Positions 26,099 through 37,300 of a stretch of DNA of 64,000 nt are shown in pieces (position 1 is the stretch's first letter; each line of letters begins with the position of its first letter). Source of the DNA: Chenopodium formosanum (taxonomy: Eukaryota > Streptophyta > Magnoliopsida > Caryophyllales > Amaranthaceae); the NCBI GenBank assembly GCA_024500155.1, contig CM044860.1, positions 3,766,501 to 3,830,500 on the forward strand. Reading direction: 5' to 3'. A model generated the notes under the pieces. It saw only the letters and a program-made list of their open reading frames with translations. It was not told where the DNA came from and did no database searches. A program made the position numbers and the translations under genes.

Positions 26099-26253
26099 AT
26101 ATTATCCGACCCCCATATATACTTTTGGTTTAATCAACATAAAAAAAAAAAAAAAAAAAAATCTCTTTTCGTCCCATAACGTGGTTACAAAATTTTAAAT
26201 CAGGTACTTAAGAAGCTTGGAGAGTATAATTAAAGGATAAATTTGTAGACTTA

Positions 26254-26430
26254 GGGCCTTTTCAGATTTACTGAGCTGAGCTGAAATGAACTGATTGGAG
26301 TTGAACTGAATAGAGCTGAACTAAACTGAACTGAATATTTTATGAGAGAGAGAAATTAGGAGCTGAATTGAACTGAACTGATTGGAGCTAAACTGAACTG
26401 AACTGAAATTAAGTAAATGTGATCAGACCC
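26254..26430. mobile_element. Tourist-like MITE, copy C (TTA target duplication)
   Basis: The element starts GGGCCTTTTCAGATTTACTG and ends GTGATCAGACCC, with TTA on both sides. The interior is made of repeated gaactgaactga words and 'tatgagagagagaaattaggagctgaa'. It is the best-preserved family member in the window and a good seed for a consensus. Confidence 0.85.
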
Positions 26431-27765
26431 TTAGAGGCTACACTATAATATGAGCGATTATAATGCTTCTATTTATCATTTTTTAAAATAAAACTTTAAT
26501 CTTAAAGTTAGTAGCTCTTTTGTTTATTATTTCGTAGGACTTATTTATCTACTACTTCGTAATATTAAGACTCATATAATCTACCTTGGTTAGATGAAAT
26601 TTTTTACATTAACATATGTATTATTTTCATGTTTATTGTTACTATTAAATTCAAATCTAAAATTGGCAAAATAAAATATTAGACAAATCAAATAATGAAT
26701 ACTCTGTAAACTTTTACTAAAATCAAAAGTCATTAAAATACCCATAATGATACTTGTTTACATGTAGCATATATATTATTTACTATTAATTTAATATTAA
26801 TAAAATCACTATTCCGAATCTGTATAATTTATTTATAGCTTAAATGCCATATTTTGTTAACTAAACTATATGATATAATTTTATATGATATAAAATATAT
26901 TTATTGTTTATAATACCATATTTAGTTATATAAGATAGCCTATATATTATTAAGTATCAATTTAATGAGATTGATGAGTGATTATTAGTAACAAAAAAGA
27001 TTCTTTTAAATTGCATATTAAAATACTGCAATAAACTTTAGAATTATCGTAAGTACTTCGTAGTATAATATAATTAGGTGGGAAACTTTTCATTGTAAGA
27101 GCGATATGTGTCAGTTTTAGACTGAGCATATTTTGTTTTAGTATAATTATAGATAGATTTATTTTATTTTTTATGGAATACGTAATATTTATAGATGTTA
27201 TGAAATGATCCAAATCACTTTCTTTGTCTACTTAAATTTTTCATAAACTTTGTGCCTCTTTTAATGTGTACAATTCTTGCATTTCGTAAAAAAATTCAAA
27301 ATCGATCCCAAAATCTCCTAAAATCGGAAAAGAAGATACGAGTAGCTAACTGGAGTATTGGATTGGACTGGCATTCCCTGTTCGAAACTGGGACCCACTA
27401 TAACAGCTATAAACTGTATATAGTTGGGGCCGCCCTTAGCCAATGATAGCCAAAGGAAATATCACAAAATTACTCACAATTAAATAGTGTCACGCAACAA
27501 ATTAATACGAGGGGATTCAATAATGTATTAACATTAAAATTTGTTCTTTAAAACAAAATTCTAAGATTATTATGAATTCCTTGATCTCATCAACAACTGC
27601 TGAATTTTTTTTTTTTAAAAAAAGAAAAAAAAAATCGTAACAAGATCCCCGTTCACTTCACTTTATTTTGGCCGCACTAAAATTATATTTGCTAAACTTT
27701 AATTTTTTTTTATTGATTCTTCATACCTATATTCCGCGAACTAAACACCCCCTAAAAGGTGGAAT

Positions 27766-27896
27766 TTGTTATATACACTCGGATGTATCGTACACCCAAC
27801 TAATCCAAAGTTAGTTTTTGTTTTTCACTTGATGATAAAAGGAAAAACAATCATAGTTACTCACGAGTGTACGGTACACCCAGGTGTATATAACAA
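27766..27896. mobile_element. 131-bp element with terminal inverted repeats
   Basis: The left end ttgttatatacactcggatg continues into a cgtacaccc stretch. The right end gtgtacggtacacccaggtg continues to tatataacaa and is its imperfect inverse over about 28 bp. It lies roughly 700 bp upstream of psbR. The superfamily is unknown and no target duplication is clear. Confidence 0.6.
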
Positions 27897-28453
27897 TCGC
27901 CTCCTTAAAGATGGGATTATTTTGAGCCAAAATGCCAAAGATGGAATTATTATATTTTTAAATAAGACGAACTTTCATTAATTTATTATAAGCAAATTAA
28001 AGTTAGAATTTTATCCATAAAAAACATTTATAATGTACTTCTTATTATATTATTCATAATGTTAGCTTTTAGATATAACATGATCCATTTAAAATACAAA
28101 TTAAAATTCAATCAAACTCACTATAAACAAAAAATTACCCTCAAATAGGTTAAAGTTAACATGAAAATTGTTTAAGATATCCTGAGACCGATCATCTTTA
28201 AAAAAAAATTAATGAAAATTCGCCTAATTTAAAAATACAAATAAAATCATACTTCGTAATAAATAAACTCTTTTAGACCTCAACATAAATACAAGTGATA
28301 CATTTTTTTTTTTTTTTTTTTTAAAACAAAGAAATAAAAATATCGGAAAATACAATGATAAATGATGAGGAATAAACGGCTAAGAAGTTAGATTTTAGAT
28401 AATGTTGGCAATATCATATCTTATTATCTTAAAGACATCCACATATTCCATGC

Positions 28454-28466
28454 CACGTGTATAAAC
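28454..28466 (+). promoter_or_regulatory. psbR promoter: G-box abutting a TATA box
   Basis: CACGTG at 28454-28459 is directly followed by TATAAAC at 28460. The TATA lies about 130 bp before the ATG, which implies a leader of roughly 100 bases. An AAGATAATAAG I-box-like stretch (minus strand) lies near 28420-28432. Light-responsive photosystem genes commonly carry such motifs; the assignment is by position. Confidence 0.5.
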
Positions 28467-28591
28467 CACAATCACCATTTTTGTAATTGGTAATATTGAG
28501 TAGCATTAATAATAGTTCTTGTATACTCAATTGAAGCTACAATAAACATTAGTATAGGAGAAATCATAGTAATTAAGGAAGAAAAAAAACA

Positions 28592-30573
28592 ATGGCAACC
28601 TCAGTGATGTCTTCATTGAGCTTAAAGCCTTCTTCATTTGGTGTTGAAAGTAAGGCAGCAATCAAAGGTTTGCCTTCTCTTTCAAGATCTTCCGCCTCTT
28701 TCACTGTTCGTGCCAGTGGTGTCAAGAAGATCAAGACTGACAAACCCTTCGGTATGTATTCCATTATTCATATCTACTCGTAGTAGATGAATAACATATA
28801 CACGTGCTTTAAATATTTTTAGGATAACTTTAACCCGTCTTACAATAATAACTTAATAAAAGTCCGCCTTAATTAAGAATTTGTCTTAATTGTAACTTGT
28901 GTAGATAAAGAAAATCAGTTGCATATTTTTGGATGGATGATAAACTATTAGAAACTTTTAGAGTGATGAGAAATAATTTTGGATGGAAAAAGAGTTTTGG
29001 TTATGAGATAGATGATTAAATTTAATTAATTAATTATTTATTTATTTTAATATAGATAATTAATTATAAATTGTGTAAATAAAGAAAAGCAGTTGCATAT
29101 TTTGTAGGACTAAGAGGGTAGTATAATAATTATTGTGTACTACGTAGCATATTTCCATTAATAAAACACTTAGAAGTGATAAGAAATGGTTTTAGACGAA
29201 AAAATTTCAAAAAAATTATGTTGTAGTATATACAGACTTGTATGTTAGGACTTAGGACCTAATCTCTTCAGCTTAATTTTAGATCAGTTCAGTTTAATTC
29301 CTAATTTTATTCTCTCATAAACAATTCATTTCATTTCAGTGGAGCCCAATCAAATCAGTTTAGCTTAGTTCAGTAAATCAGAACAGGCTCATAGTATATT
29401 AAAATAAATCCTTAAAAGTCTAGAAATATTTAACTTAAATGATCATGATAATAAATAAATAAATAAATAAATAAATAATGATTAAATTCTTATTCAAATT
29501 AATGAATCTATGGAAAAAAAATAGGTAAAGCTTAAGAGAGGAAATTCCCCCTCTATAAAAACTCCAATTTAATCTACTCATACAAAATATTATTGCTAAT
29601 TTATGTAGGAATTGGCGGAGGCATGGAGTTGAGGGATGGTGTTGATTCGTCTGGAAGGAAGGGAAGGGTAGGTGTTTCGTCCATGACAAAATTCTTATTT
29701 CCTTCATATTTTATTTGATGCATTACTTTCTCTTCCACTTAATATTTCTTATTTTCTAGATACGCATACTTAAAATTAAATTTTAGTAATGCGTATTTAT
29801 TCTTTTTTGTTTTTCTATATTTTTCATTTTGGTTTAACTTATTAGAATTAATTTTAATAAAATTGTGAAGAGTTGAGGGTTACGGAGTATATTGATTGAT
29901 TTATTTATCTTTTTAATTTTTTATATATTGATGTTCTATTTGGGAATGAATGCAGGGCAAAGGTGTTTACCAATTTGTTGACAAATATGGTGCCAATGTT
30001 GATGGTTACAGGTGATTTTCTATTCAAGAGTAGTTACAGATATTTCTCATGTACATCTACATAATTTCATCAAAATGTTCTTAAGTAAATAAGTATTGTA
30101 TGTTTTTTTTTCTTCATTAAAATCATCTCAATTTTAACTTTTCACAATTTAATACTACTGTTAATTGAATTTATCATTGGTCTAATATAGAAAGATATTG
30201 ATTTACGAGTATTTTCCAATTTCTTACTTTTACCCTAATTATGTGCAGTCCGATCTACAACGAAGAGGAGTGGTCACCTAGCGGTGACGTGTACGCTGGC
30301 GGTATGCTTCATTTTAAACGCTATTGCAGAATTATATTGGAAATTTTTCCTTTGAAATTTATATAATGGCTTCAACATCAAACAATATTTCGTCAAAAAA
30401 ATAAATAAAAATCATTTAATGTAGTTTATAGTAAAATTATGGTAAAACTAACTTATTTTATATTGGATAAACTTGTAGGTACCACTGGCCTATTAATATG
30501 GGCTGTGACTCTAGCCGGACTCCTTGCTGGTGGTGCATTGCTTGTTTACAACACAAGTGCTTTGGCTCAATAA
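28592..30573 (+). CDS. psbR: Photosystem II 10 kDa polypeptide PsbR, 5 exons
   Basis: PsbR is a nuclear-encoded thylakoid protein of photosystem II that helps dock the oxygen-evolving complex proteins (PsbP/PsbQ). Exons are 28592-28751, 29609-29667, 29956-30011, 30249-30301 and 30479-30573, all with GT/AG borders, giving 140 residues, the usual precursor length. A serine-rich transit peptide (about residues 1-41) precedes [14 protein letters not shown]. The conserved central part includes [30 protein letters not shown] and [14 protein letters not shown] single C-terminal membrane span follows ([20 protein letters not shown]), with the canonical end NTSALAQ. Intron 1 contains Tourist-like MITE copy D. 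The gene sits between the two copies of a segmental duplication. Regulation is probably by light, judging from the G-box/TATA arrangement. Confidence 0.96.
29255..29390. mobile_element. Tourist-like MITE, copy D, inside psbR intron 1
   Basis: The element runs from GGACCTAATCTCTTCAGCTT to CAGTAAATCAGAACAGGCTC and carries the family's ttcagttcagtttaattcct and tctcataaacaattcatttc blocks in the same relative orientation as copy B. The flanks are TTA and ATA, an imperfect target duplication. Confidence 0.7.
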
Positions 30574-30809
30574 ACCCAATTTTATGTTATTTTTGTGTAT
30601 TAAGTTTATTGATTAGCCAATTATAAACTACTGGTATAAAAATGACATGTAAAATACTTTGTGCAATCATGGATCATATTTAGTAATTGATTATGTGAAA
30701 TATCTTATTGTGTACTACTTGCATTTACGAGCAAAACTAATTGTTCTACAGTTCTAGTTCATAGTATAAGGATTTTCGTTGAAAAAGTTTATTCTTTCGA
30801 CAAAAGTTA

Positions 30810-30899
30810 CTTCTCTGTCTCTTTATTAGATGCCTATTTATAATATTTATTACCCACATAATAAAGAGAAATAGGCATCTAATTAAGGGACAGTGGGAG
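30810..30899. mobile_element. 90-bp Stowaway-like MITE downstream of psbR
   Basis: cttctctgtctctttattag at the left continues into atgcctattt. aaataggcatctaattaagg at the right continues into gacagtgggag. The halves are inverted repeats and TA flanks both sides. It is about 240 bp past the psbR stop and could form a hairpin in read-through transcripts. Confidence 0.7.
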
Positions 30900-31286
30900 T
30901 ACAAATTATTCTTGCTTTTGAGCTAAACACATTTCAGCAGATAAAACAAATTTTAGATAATCACTAGTTAACACACATTTTACAGTAATTTAAGTTTCGC
31001 CTCAAAAAAAAAAAAATAGTAATTCAAGTTTGACAAGATAAATTGAAAGAATATTTATAGTTATACAACTAAGTATATTATTCTAAATTTAAAAGCTAAA
31101 CTTGAGTTTTATGGTACTATTTCATCTCATTTTATCCATTTTCTTAGTCTTTGTATGTTTATTCAACAGAAAGTGGCAAGTAAATATTAAACGTTTGACT
31201 TTATTTTCTTTGTAAACCAAGGAAGCTTTTACGGCTCTTCATACATAAATAATTTAACATGTACACATATCTTAATTGTAGTATCA

Positions 31287-31288
<2 letters not shown>

Positions 31289-31367
<79 letters not shown>
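31289..31367. repeat. (CT)n microsatellite joined to a 40-base T tract
   Basis: About 19 CT units (31289-31327) run directly into about 40 T residues (31328-31367). Length is probably unreliable in the assembly. Confidence 0.9.
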
Positions 31368-31372
<5 letters not shown>

Positions 31373-31704
31373 ATTGTAGTATCCATCTATTATGTAAAAT
31401 AGTTTGAGTAATTACAACTTTTATTTTATCTTGAGCTGTTGAGCATGTTCGAAAACACAGCTTGACACATACTCATGATTACTAAAAGAGGTAATTAGCC
31501 ACTCACACAAGGACTAACACCATTATTAAACTAATAATCATAGTAATAGTAAGATGAGTGTACCATAACCAAATATGGAACACTTTAATTTACCAAATTT
31601 AGCTAAAAGAAGGAATTTACTAAGATTAGTAAACAAAGAAGAACATTAGAAGGCATAAAAAACGGGATAAGTGAAGATTGAGAGAAAAGGTGCCAAATGA
31701 AATA

Positions 31705-31820
31705 CTACCTCCGTTTCTTGTTTTTTGCAACTATAAAATATTTTATTTCTCAAAAATAATACCCTTTCTTTCAAAAACAAAAATAATATTTTAAAGTTGT
31801 AAAAAATATTAAACAGAGGT
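31705..31820. mobile_element. Stowaway-like MITE in duplication copy 2
   Basis: ctacctccgtttcttg at the left and the aaacagaggta end at the right are inverted, and the interior arms (gcaactataaaatattttat / aatattttaaagttgt) also pair. It is absent from the paralogous copy-1 position. The right boundary is slightly uncertain because a partial repeat (taataaaatattaaacagag) follows. Confidence 0.6.
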
Positions 31821-32283
31821 AATAAAATATTAAACAGAGATAATAGAAGTATAGAACAAGATAAAAATGGAGAGAAGGTGGGACGGAAAATTTATCCTGG
31901 AATAAAGTGGACGGTTTAAGACTCTATCATCCGTTGGGCGGTGGGTCAAGCAACAGACCAACCACCACTCTCCAACTCAGCTATTACATTTTTTAAAAAT
32001 CTAATTAGAAATTCAAGGATTAGGGGTAAAATATCAATAAAACTGTTTTATCCTCAATTTTGACACTAACAAAAACCACTAAAATTTATCTTACAAATGA
32101 AAAAAAAAATTTACAGAAAAAAAACAAAAAAAACAAAGAAGTAATAGACATGTAAAACTGTAAATTATACTCGTATAACCTTTTTTTTTTTTTTTTTTTT
32201 TTTTTTGACGAGATACTCGTATAAGTTAAAACATGAAATATTGTACTAGATAAGTTATGATAAATTTGAGAAAAAGAAGTTTA

Positions 32284-32400
32284 GGGCTTGTTTTAATTTA
32301 TTGAGCCGAGCTGAGTTTAGCTGAAATGAGTTGAACTGAATTGTTTATGAGAGAAGGAAATTATAAACTGAACTGAAATTAAGCTGAAGAGAACAGGTCC
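32284..32400. mobile_element. Tourist-like MITE, copy E (TTA target duplication)
   Basis: The element runs from GGGCTTGTTTTAATTTATTG to GAAGAGAACAGGTCC with TTA on both sides. At 117 bp it is the shortest copy, and it retains the gaactgaattgtttatgaga core. Confidence 0.8.
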
Positions 32401-32856
32401 TTAGTTATATGTAATCGGAAGCACAATATCCGAGATATTATTTTGCTTACTTTAATGATTAAAAGGTGATTATGACAAGTTTGAGATGATTTTTAAAATT
32501 TTTGTTATGATATGAGAATTTTTATTTATTTAACTGGTACCATATGCTTAAAAGTAAAAAATAAAAAATCACATCCTTTAAACTTCCAAAATCTATACAA
32601 GTCCCTAATAAAACCAAAGCATCCATATCCATAAATAAATTAAAAAAAAAACGAAAAAGAAAAAAGTTATACAAAAATCATGATAATAAAAAAAATACAG
32701 AGTACTGTATATATATATAAAAAAAAATGGACAAGTTATCAGAGCGTAGGCATATGGACAACAGCCAATTGGACTCCATTCCCTGTTCGAAACTGGGACC
32801 CCATCCTCCCCTAACAGTCATATACACAGTTATATACTCAGTATTGGCGCAAAGCC

Positions 32857-32881
32857 CCTATATGTTTCAGAAACATATAGG
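32857..32881. repeat. Perfect 25-bp palindrome
   Basis: CCTATATGTTTC, a single A, then GAAACATATAGG: two perfect 12-base arms around one base. It lies just past the end of duplication copy 2. No known function is assigned. Confidence 0.9.
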
Positions 32882-32999
32882 ATGGTAAAATGTACCACTA
32901 CAACATAATAGATGATAGGAATTTTAAGAGAAATTAATCAACAACAAAGTATAATAAAAAATACCACTACATGCATAATAGTACACAAAAAGTACCACT

Positions 33000-33166
33000 A
33001 AGACAACTTATGCTTTAATGGTTCATTATACATGCATTATTTACACTAATCAACTAGTGATGCCCCATATGATTGAGGTTCGATTCCTCATAGCCCCCAT
33101 TCCTATGATAGGAGTAGGGAACCCTCCTCGTAATTTACCGTTTTAAAAAGAATAAAAAAATTAAAC
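33000..33166 (+). mobile_element. Candidate tRNA-derived SINE
   Basis: GAGGTTCGATTCCTC near 33078 matches the Pol III B-box consensus (GGTTCGANNCC) and lies about 90 bp upstream of an A-rich tail (aaaaagaataaaaaaattaaa). A clear A box and target duplication were not found, so the left border is a guess. Confidence 0.35.
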
Positions 33167-34144
33167 AAGAAGAAAGTAAAGGAGTTACGACAAATTTGGA
33201 CCGACAAGGGCTATGAGTATGGAGTGCTTGGCCCGTGTGACTATCATCACTTGGACGGATGTTAGCAAAATCTTACGAGACATGTCACAAGTGGCACCCA
33301 TTTAATGTAATCATGTACTCGTACACCAAAAGCCGCATGTACCAGTATATGATAAACTCCATCCGTTCCAACTCGTGATGAATAAAGTAAGAGAGAGAGA
33401 GAAATTAATTAAGTAAAAAAAACGTAAAATTAAAAAACGGGTTAAGAGAATAATATAACGAAGGTGATTTACCAGATAAAGAACAAAATCGAATTGTCAA
33501 CATTCTATCTTACAGGGCCTGCCGTAAATGCCAACCCGACTGGAAGCCCTGCTTGTTGCAACTTAGGCACTTAGCCGACTCATGATGAGTTCTACTACCA
33601 TTACAACTATCCAAGAATGGTAGGAGAAGGCCACCAAGGGTCAAAGATATCACAAGATTCACAACATATTTTTGCTTATTTTTACACCATTCGAAATTGA
33701 ATTATTCAATGAACTAAGAAAATACCAACGGAAACATACACAAGTAAAAATTACAAAATGCAACATTCTAATTATTTTTGTGGCAAAAAGGGGAATGAAT
33801 GATAATGTGGCTTCAGACAACCCAGTCTATGGTATCACACACTGGATTTTCTTCCAAGTGAGTAAATCGCAAGGGATTAAAAAACAAAAGAACTCAAATA
33901 ATCCTGTTCTTTTATTAAGTTCGCTAAAATTACAACAAATTTTACTCAGACAAAATTTGCAACTTTACCAACTATAAAAGAATGGAAAAAACAGTGGAGA
34001 AAAATTTAAGGTAAAGGAGAGTTAAAAAAAGGACAAACCCATTGGTGTTGCCCTGCGGCCAACTTATTGCTTGTGTTCGTGCAGCAAGAATCATCGGTAT
34101 CCAGCATTATTACCCGCCTCATTTATGCAGCAAGAATCATCAGC

Positions 34145-34234
34145 TTAATGTACACAGGACATATTCATCCTATCATCCATCTTAAGAAAGGCATTTCTTC
34201 CGTTTCCACGGAGTTTGCCATCCTTGTTCCCTTC
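34145..34234 (-). pseudogene. Orphaned terminal exon of the SKP1-like gene (tail behind a frameshift)
   Basis: An AG acceptor at 34235 opens a frame beginning EGNKDGKLRGNG and ending MSCVH then a stop at 34145. The preceding exon has a GTAAGT donor right after 34337. In the frame that fits this splice, the preceding exon reads NYSDPTGRY up to the donor. The actual SKP1-like frame meets TAA at 34362 because of an extra TTCA. I read this exon as the former C-terminus, now in the 3' UTR. The GNG...MDDR pattern faintly resembles the usual SKP1-like 21 tail. Confidence 0.5.
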
Positions 34235-34361
34235 CTGTACAATAAAAAATAGCTCAGAAGCGGACAAAAGATAAATAAGACAAAAATAGGAAATAAAACA
34301 ACAATTCAGACAAAAAATTGACGGCATTTAACTTACATATCTCCCAGTGGGATCACTGTAA

Positions 34362-37300
34362 TTAATGAATGAAGCTACTGACTTCCTTTCTAGATCCATA
34401 TAGAACCTCATTCATTCTCTCAGACCAGTTCAAATTCAGCCTCCGAGTAAAATCCTCTACCTCCCTGAATAAACATGTGAATACTTTAAATATAACACCA
34501 GCAAAAATAGAGCATTGTTCTTTTATCAATGTAGTTAATTATCAGGAAAAGTCATTATATATATGGTGGTTGTCAATTGATACATGAAGAAAATTGCAAA
34601 CAAAAGTGAAGATATGCCTGGGAAGAATTTCATGAAGGTGTAAAAATGGGAGAAATAACCCAGCCTAATCATAGATTGATGTCAGAATGACATAATCATT
34701 CAAGAATGTATCAATACTTTTTCCCGATGTATTCACAAAACACATACGAAGTAATATTTGAACAGAACAGTTTAGCTTTCCAAAAAGAAAAAGAAAAAGG
34801 AAAAAAAAAAAAAACTATTTTCAGTTTGAGAGCTTCATAGTCAGAAAATTGTGTACTTTCTGCTTTCTCTATCATTTTAAAAATTTCATAGATAGTGCTC
34901 TCAAATTCATGCAGTGTTGGTGAGTAATCATGGAAAATATTCAAGATAGGTAACCAATAAAGTTATACATCAAAATTACATACAATAGACAAAACCAGCT
35001 GCTTGACTTAGCTACTATCAACGTCAAGATTATTGAGCAACGGAGTTAATCTACCATTGTTTCAAGCATGTAGGAATTATAAGGAGCACAGCTGACAAAG
35101 AAAATATTTTGTGTTGTGAATCTCATTTAAATCACCCCAAAAAAAGAATGGATAACCATCAAAATCTGCCAAAGTGCCAAACCATGGAGCACATTATCAA
35201 TAACCAGAATCACACATGCTTTCCTCTCACTGTAGTAACACTTTGAGGGATCCCAGCGACCAGTTTCCTTAAATTCATGGCAGCACCTGAACTATTCCTC
35301 CATTAAGGGACTCATATTCCTTCTTTAAATCTTGTGAGAACCTCCAGTTAACCACTCATCCAACACAGCCAAGATTTCAACATAAACATGGGCTGGGCCA
35401 AGGTATAACCTAACACACTCAGGACACATGTTTGTACCACAATAAAGCAGAAATCTAGAACTATCAGGTAACCTTGCAAGTGACAAGATGGAAGCCTCAT
35501 TTCTTTCTTTTCATTCATAATTCATAGAGGTTGGAATTCAAAGACAAACCTATCAATTTGTTCTTTTATTGCAGGATCAATGTCATCCTCACCATCGTCC
35601 AAGTTTTCCTCACCATCAAAGCAATAATCTAAATTGGACAACTCTTTTTTCGCACTGGGGCTAGCCCCATTGGTAGAGACTTGAGAACAATTGTCCATGG
35701 TCTCCTACAGTATATGAAAACATTCATGAAATTTCATTTCTGATATCTCACTCAGGTGATTTATAAATAAATAAAAGAAGAAAAAAAAAATCAGCCTAAC
35801 AAACCTTGTGGTTCTCAACGCCGTTAATTAAAGGAGAACTTTTTGACTGGTCCTTTTTTCTTCGGTGTTTTTTCTTGCTTTTAGATGTTTTCACAGCTTT
35901 ATTATCTGGGAAGCAAAAATATAGTGAGTGAACAACAACAAAAACAATCGTCGTGAAGAACCGTATATAGTTGAATTATATAGGGTTTAAAAAAAAAAAG
36001 CAAAAGCTTAAGCAAGCTTTAATTGTCATAAAATATACATTTCATATGCTAACAGCATGATGTAAAGTCAAAACATCAAAAAGAACATGTGACCCTGTAA
36101 TTCCAGAAGAGTTCTATTCACTGACAAATTGACAATGATACTTGAAACAAGCAAATACTAGAAACCTCACAAATTTTAACGAGACGCTCTGAATTTTTTT
36201 TTGGACCCACCACTGGCTCAAATTTATTAAATACAGAAACTAGTGACAAATTAGAAAATATTAAAACTTCCAAAAAAAGACAGTACAGTTAATACTTAAT
36301 AGTGAGCATCATAAAAGGATGCGTCCTCCAGTCTTGGTCTAGCTCCTAAAAATAATGACTGAAAATAGTTCCAGAAAATGTGACAACCTACCTTTTTGAA
36401 ATGGAGGTAGAGCTGTATTTCAGTCTGGGTAGAGAAAACCTCATAGACATGTGAAAGGAGAAGGATTTCTTGACTGTATATAACCAGCAGATCAGAGAAA
36501 CACAGGGAAACATGTCTGTATCAATTTTTGTTTAAAGATAAAAGAAAGATCGTAATTCATTCTTAAGATGCATGTTTTAAGAACACGGGATTGACAGTAA
36601 AGGAAGATGTTCCCAGCAAAAAGCTTGAGACTGATTTAGACCTCTTAGGGAAAAGATGAGTATTACATAATACATAGCCTATGATGATGTTCTTCTCTAA
36701 AGTTAAAGGAAAAATATGATAAAGCAATATTCTTTTCCCAACTTGTTCACCAGTGCATAGAAATTGTATATGATAATGTAGATCTCTAAAATTGTACCCA
36801 CCAAAGAGATCACCTTAAAGAAGGATGGAAGGTCATATCACCTCTGATTCATGGAAATGAGAATTTAGTTGGACAAATCGATTTCTAAAATCTTTCGCCA
36901 TATGAGAAAATGCATACAAGAACATTTTGAAACATAGGGATATGTATCATATAGAAAGAGAGGAAAGACATGGCATGGACACAAATTTCTAAACTAATAT
37001 AACAATCATCCTTAATTTCCATAGTCCAGATCACGGGCAAGTCAGTACCTTGTTCAAACATGCATCTATGATCAACAATTGCTGTGATGCATTAGGGGTG
37101 AATCGTGAGCGCTCCCCAAAAACCGACACTTGCTAACAAAGACCACAACTGAAAACCAATTTTCTCTGAGGTTGCCTATCCGATCACATACTATCAAATT
37201 CAAGGTTCTTTTTTCATCAATTCTCTATTTTCTCTATTAGTGCCTAATGGGTTTCTTCCATTCCTAATTCTGTTTTTCTCTCTCTACTACTCTGTTCTAC

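Larger units (their letters stand above)
23850..27430 (+). repeat. Segmental duplication, copy 1 (upstream of psbR)
   Basis: This copy shares several blocks, in the same order and orientation, with 31394-32840. Paired landmarks are gtaaagtagtttgag at 23850; acaaggactaataat near 24134; taccaaatttagcta near 24552; ccgttgggcggtgggtcaag near 24908; and ccctgttcgaaactgggacc near 27377. This copy has been enlarged by a Tourist-like MITE, a hAT-like MITE, a Stowaway and about 2 kb of other insertions. Confidence 0.75.
31394..32840 (+). repeat. Segmental duplication, copy 2 (downstream of psbR)
   Basis: This is the partner of 23850-27430, in the same orientation, with the matching landmarks at 31394, 31508, 31591, about 31934 and about 32781. 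It lacks MITE copy B and the hAT-like MITE, and carries instead its own Stowaway-like element and Tourist copy E. The best-conserved portion is the ccgttgggcggtgggtcaag ... accactctccaactca segment. Confidence 0.75.

Noticed and set aside
31201..31386. 61-residue frame with poly-Lys and RE repeats
   Set aside because: Entirely a product of the (CT)n/T(n) microsatellite.
33358..33475. Half of a Stowaway-like end (actccatccgttccaactcg)
   Set aside because: The right arm is too diverged to support element boundaries.
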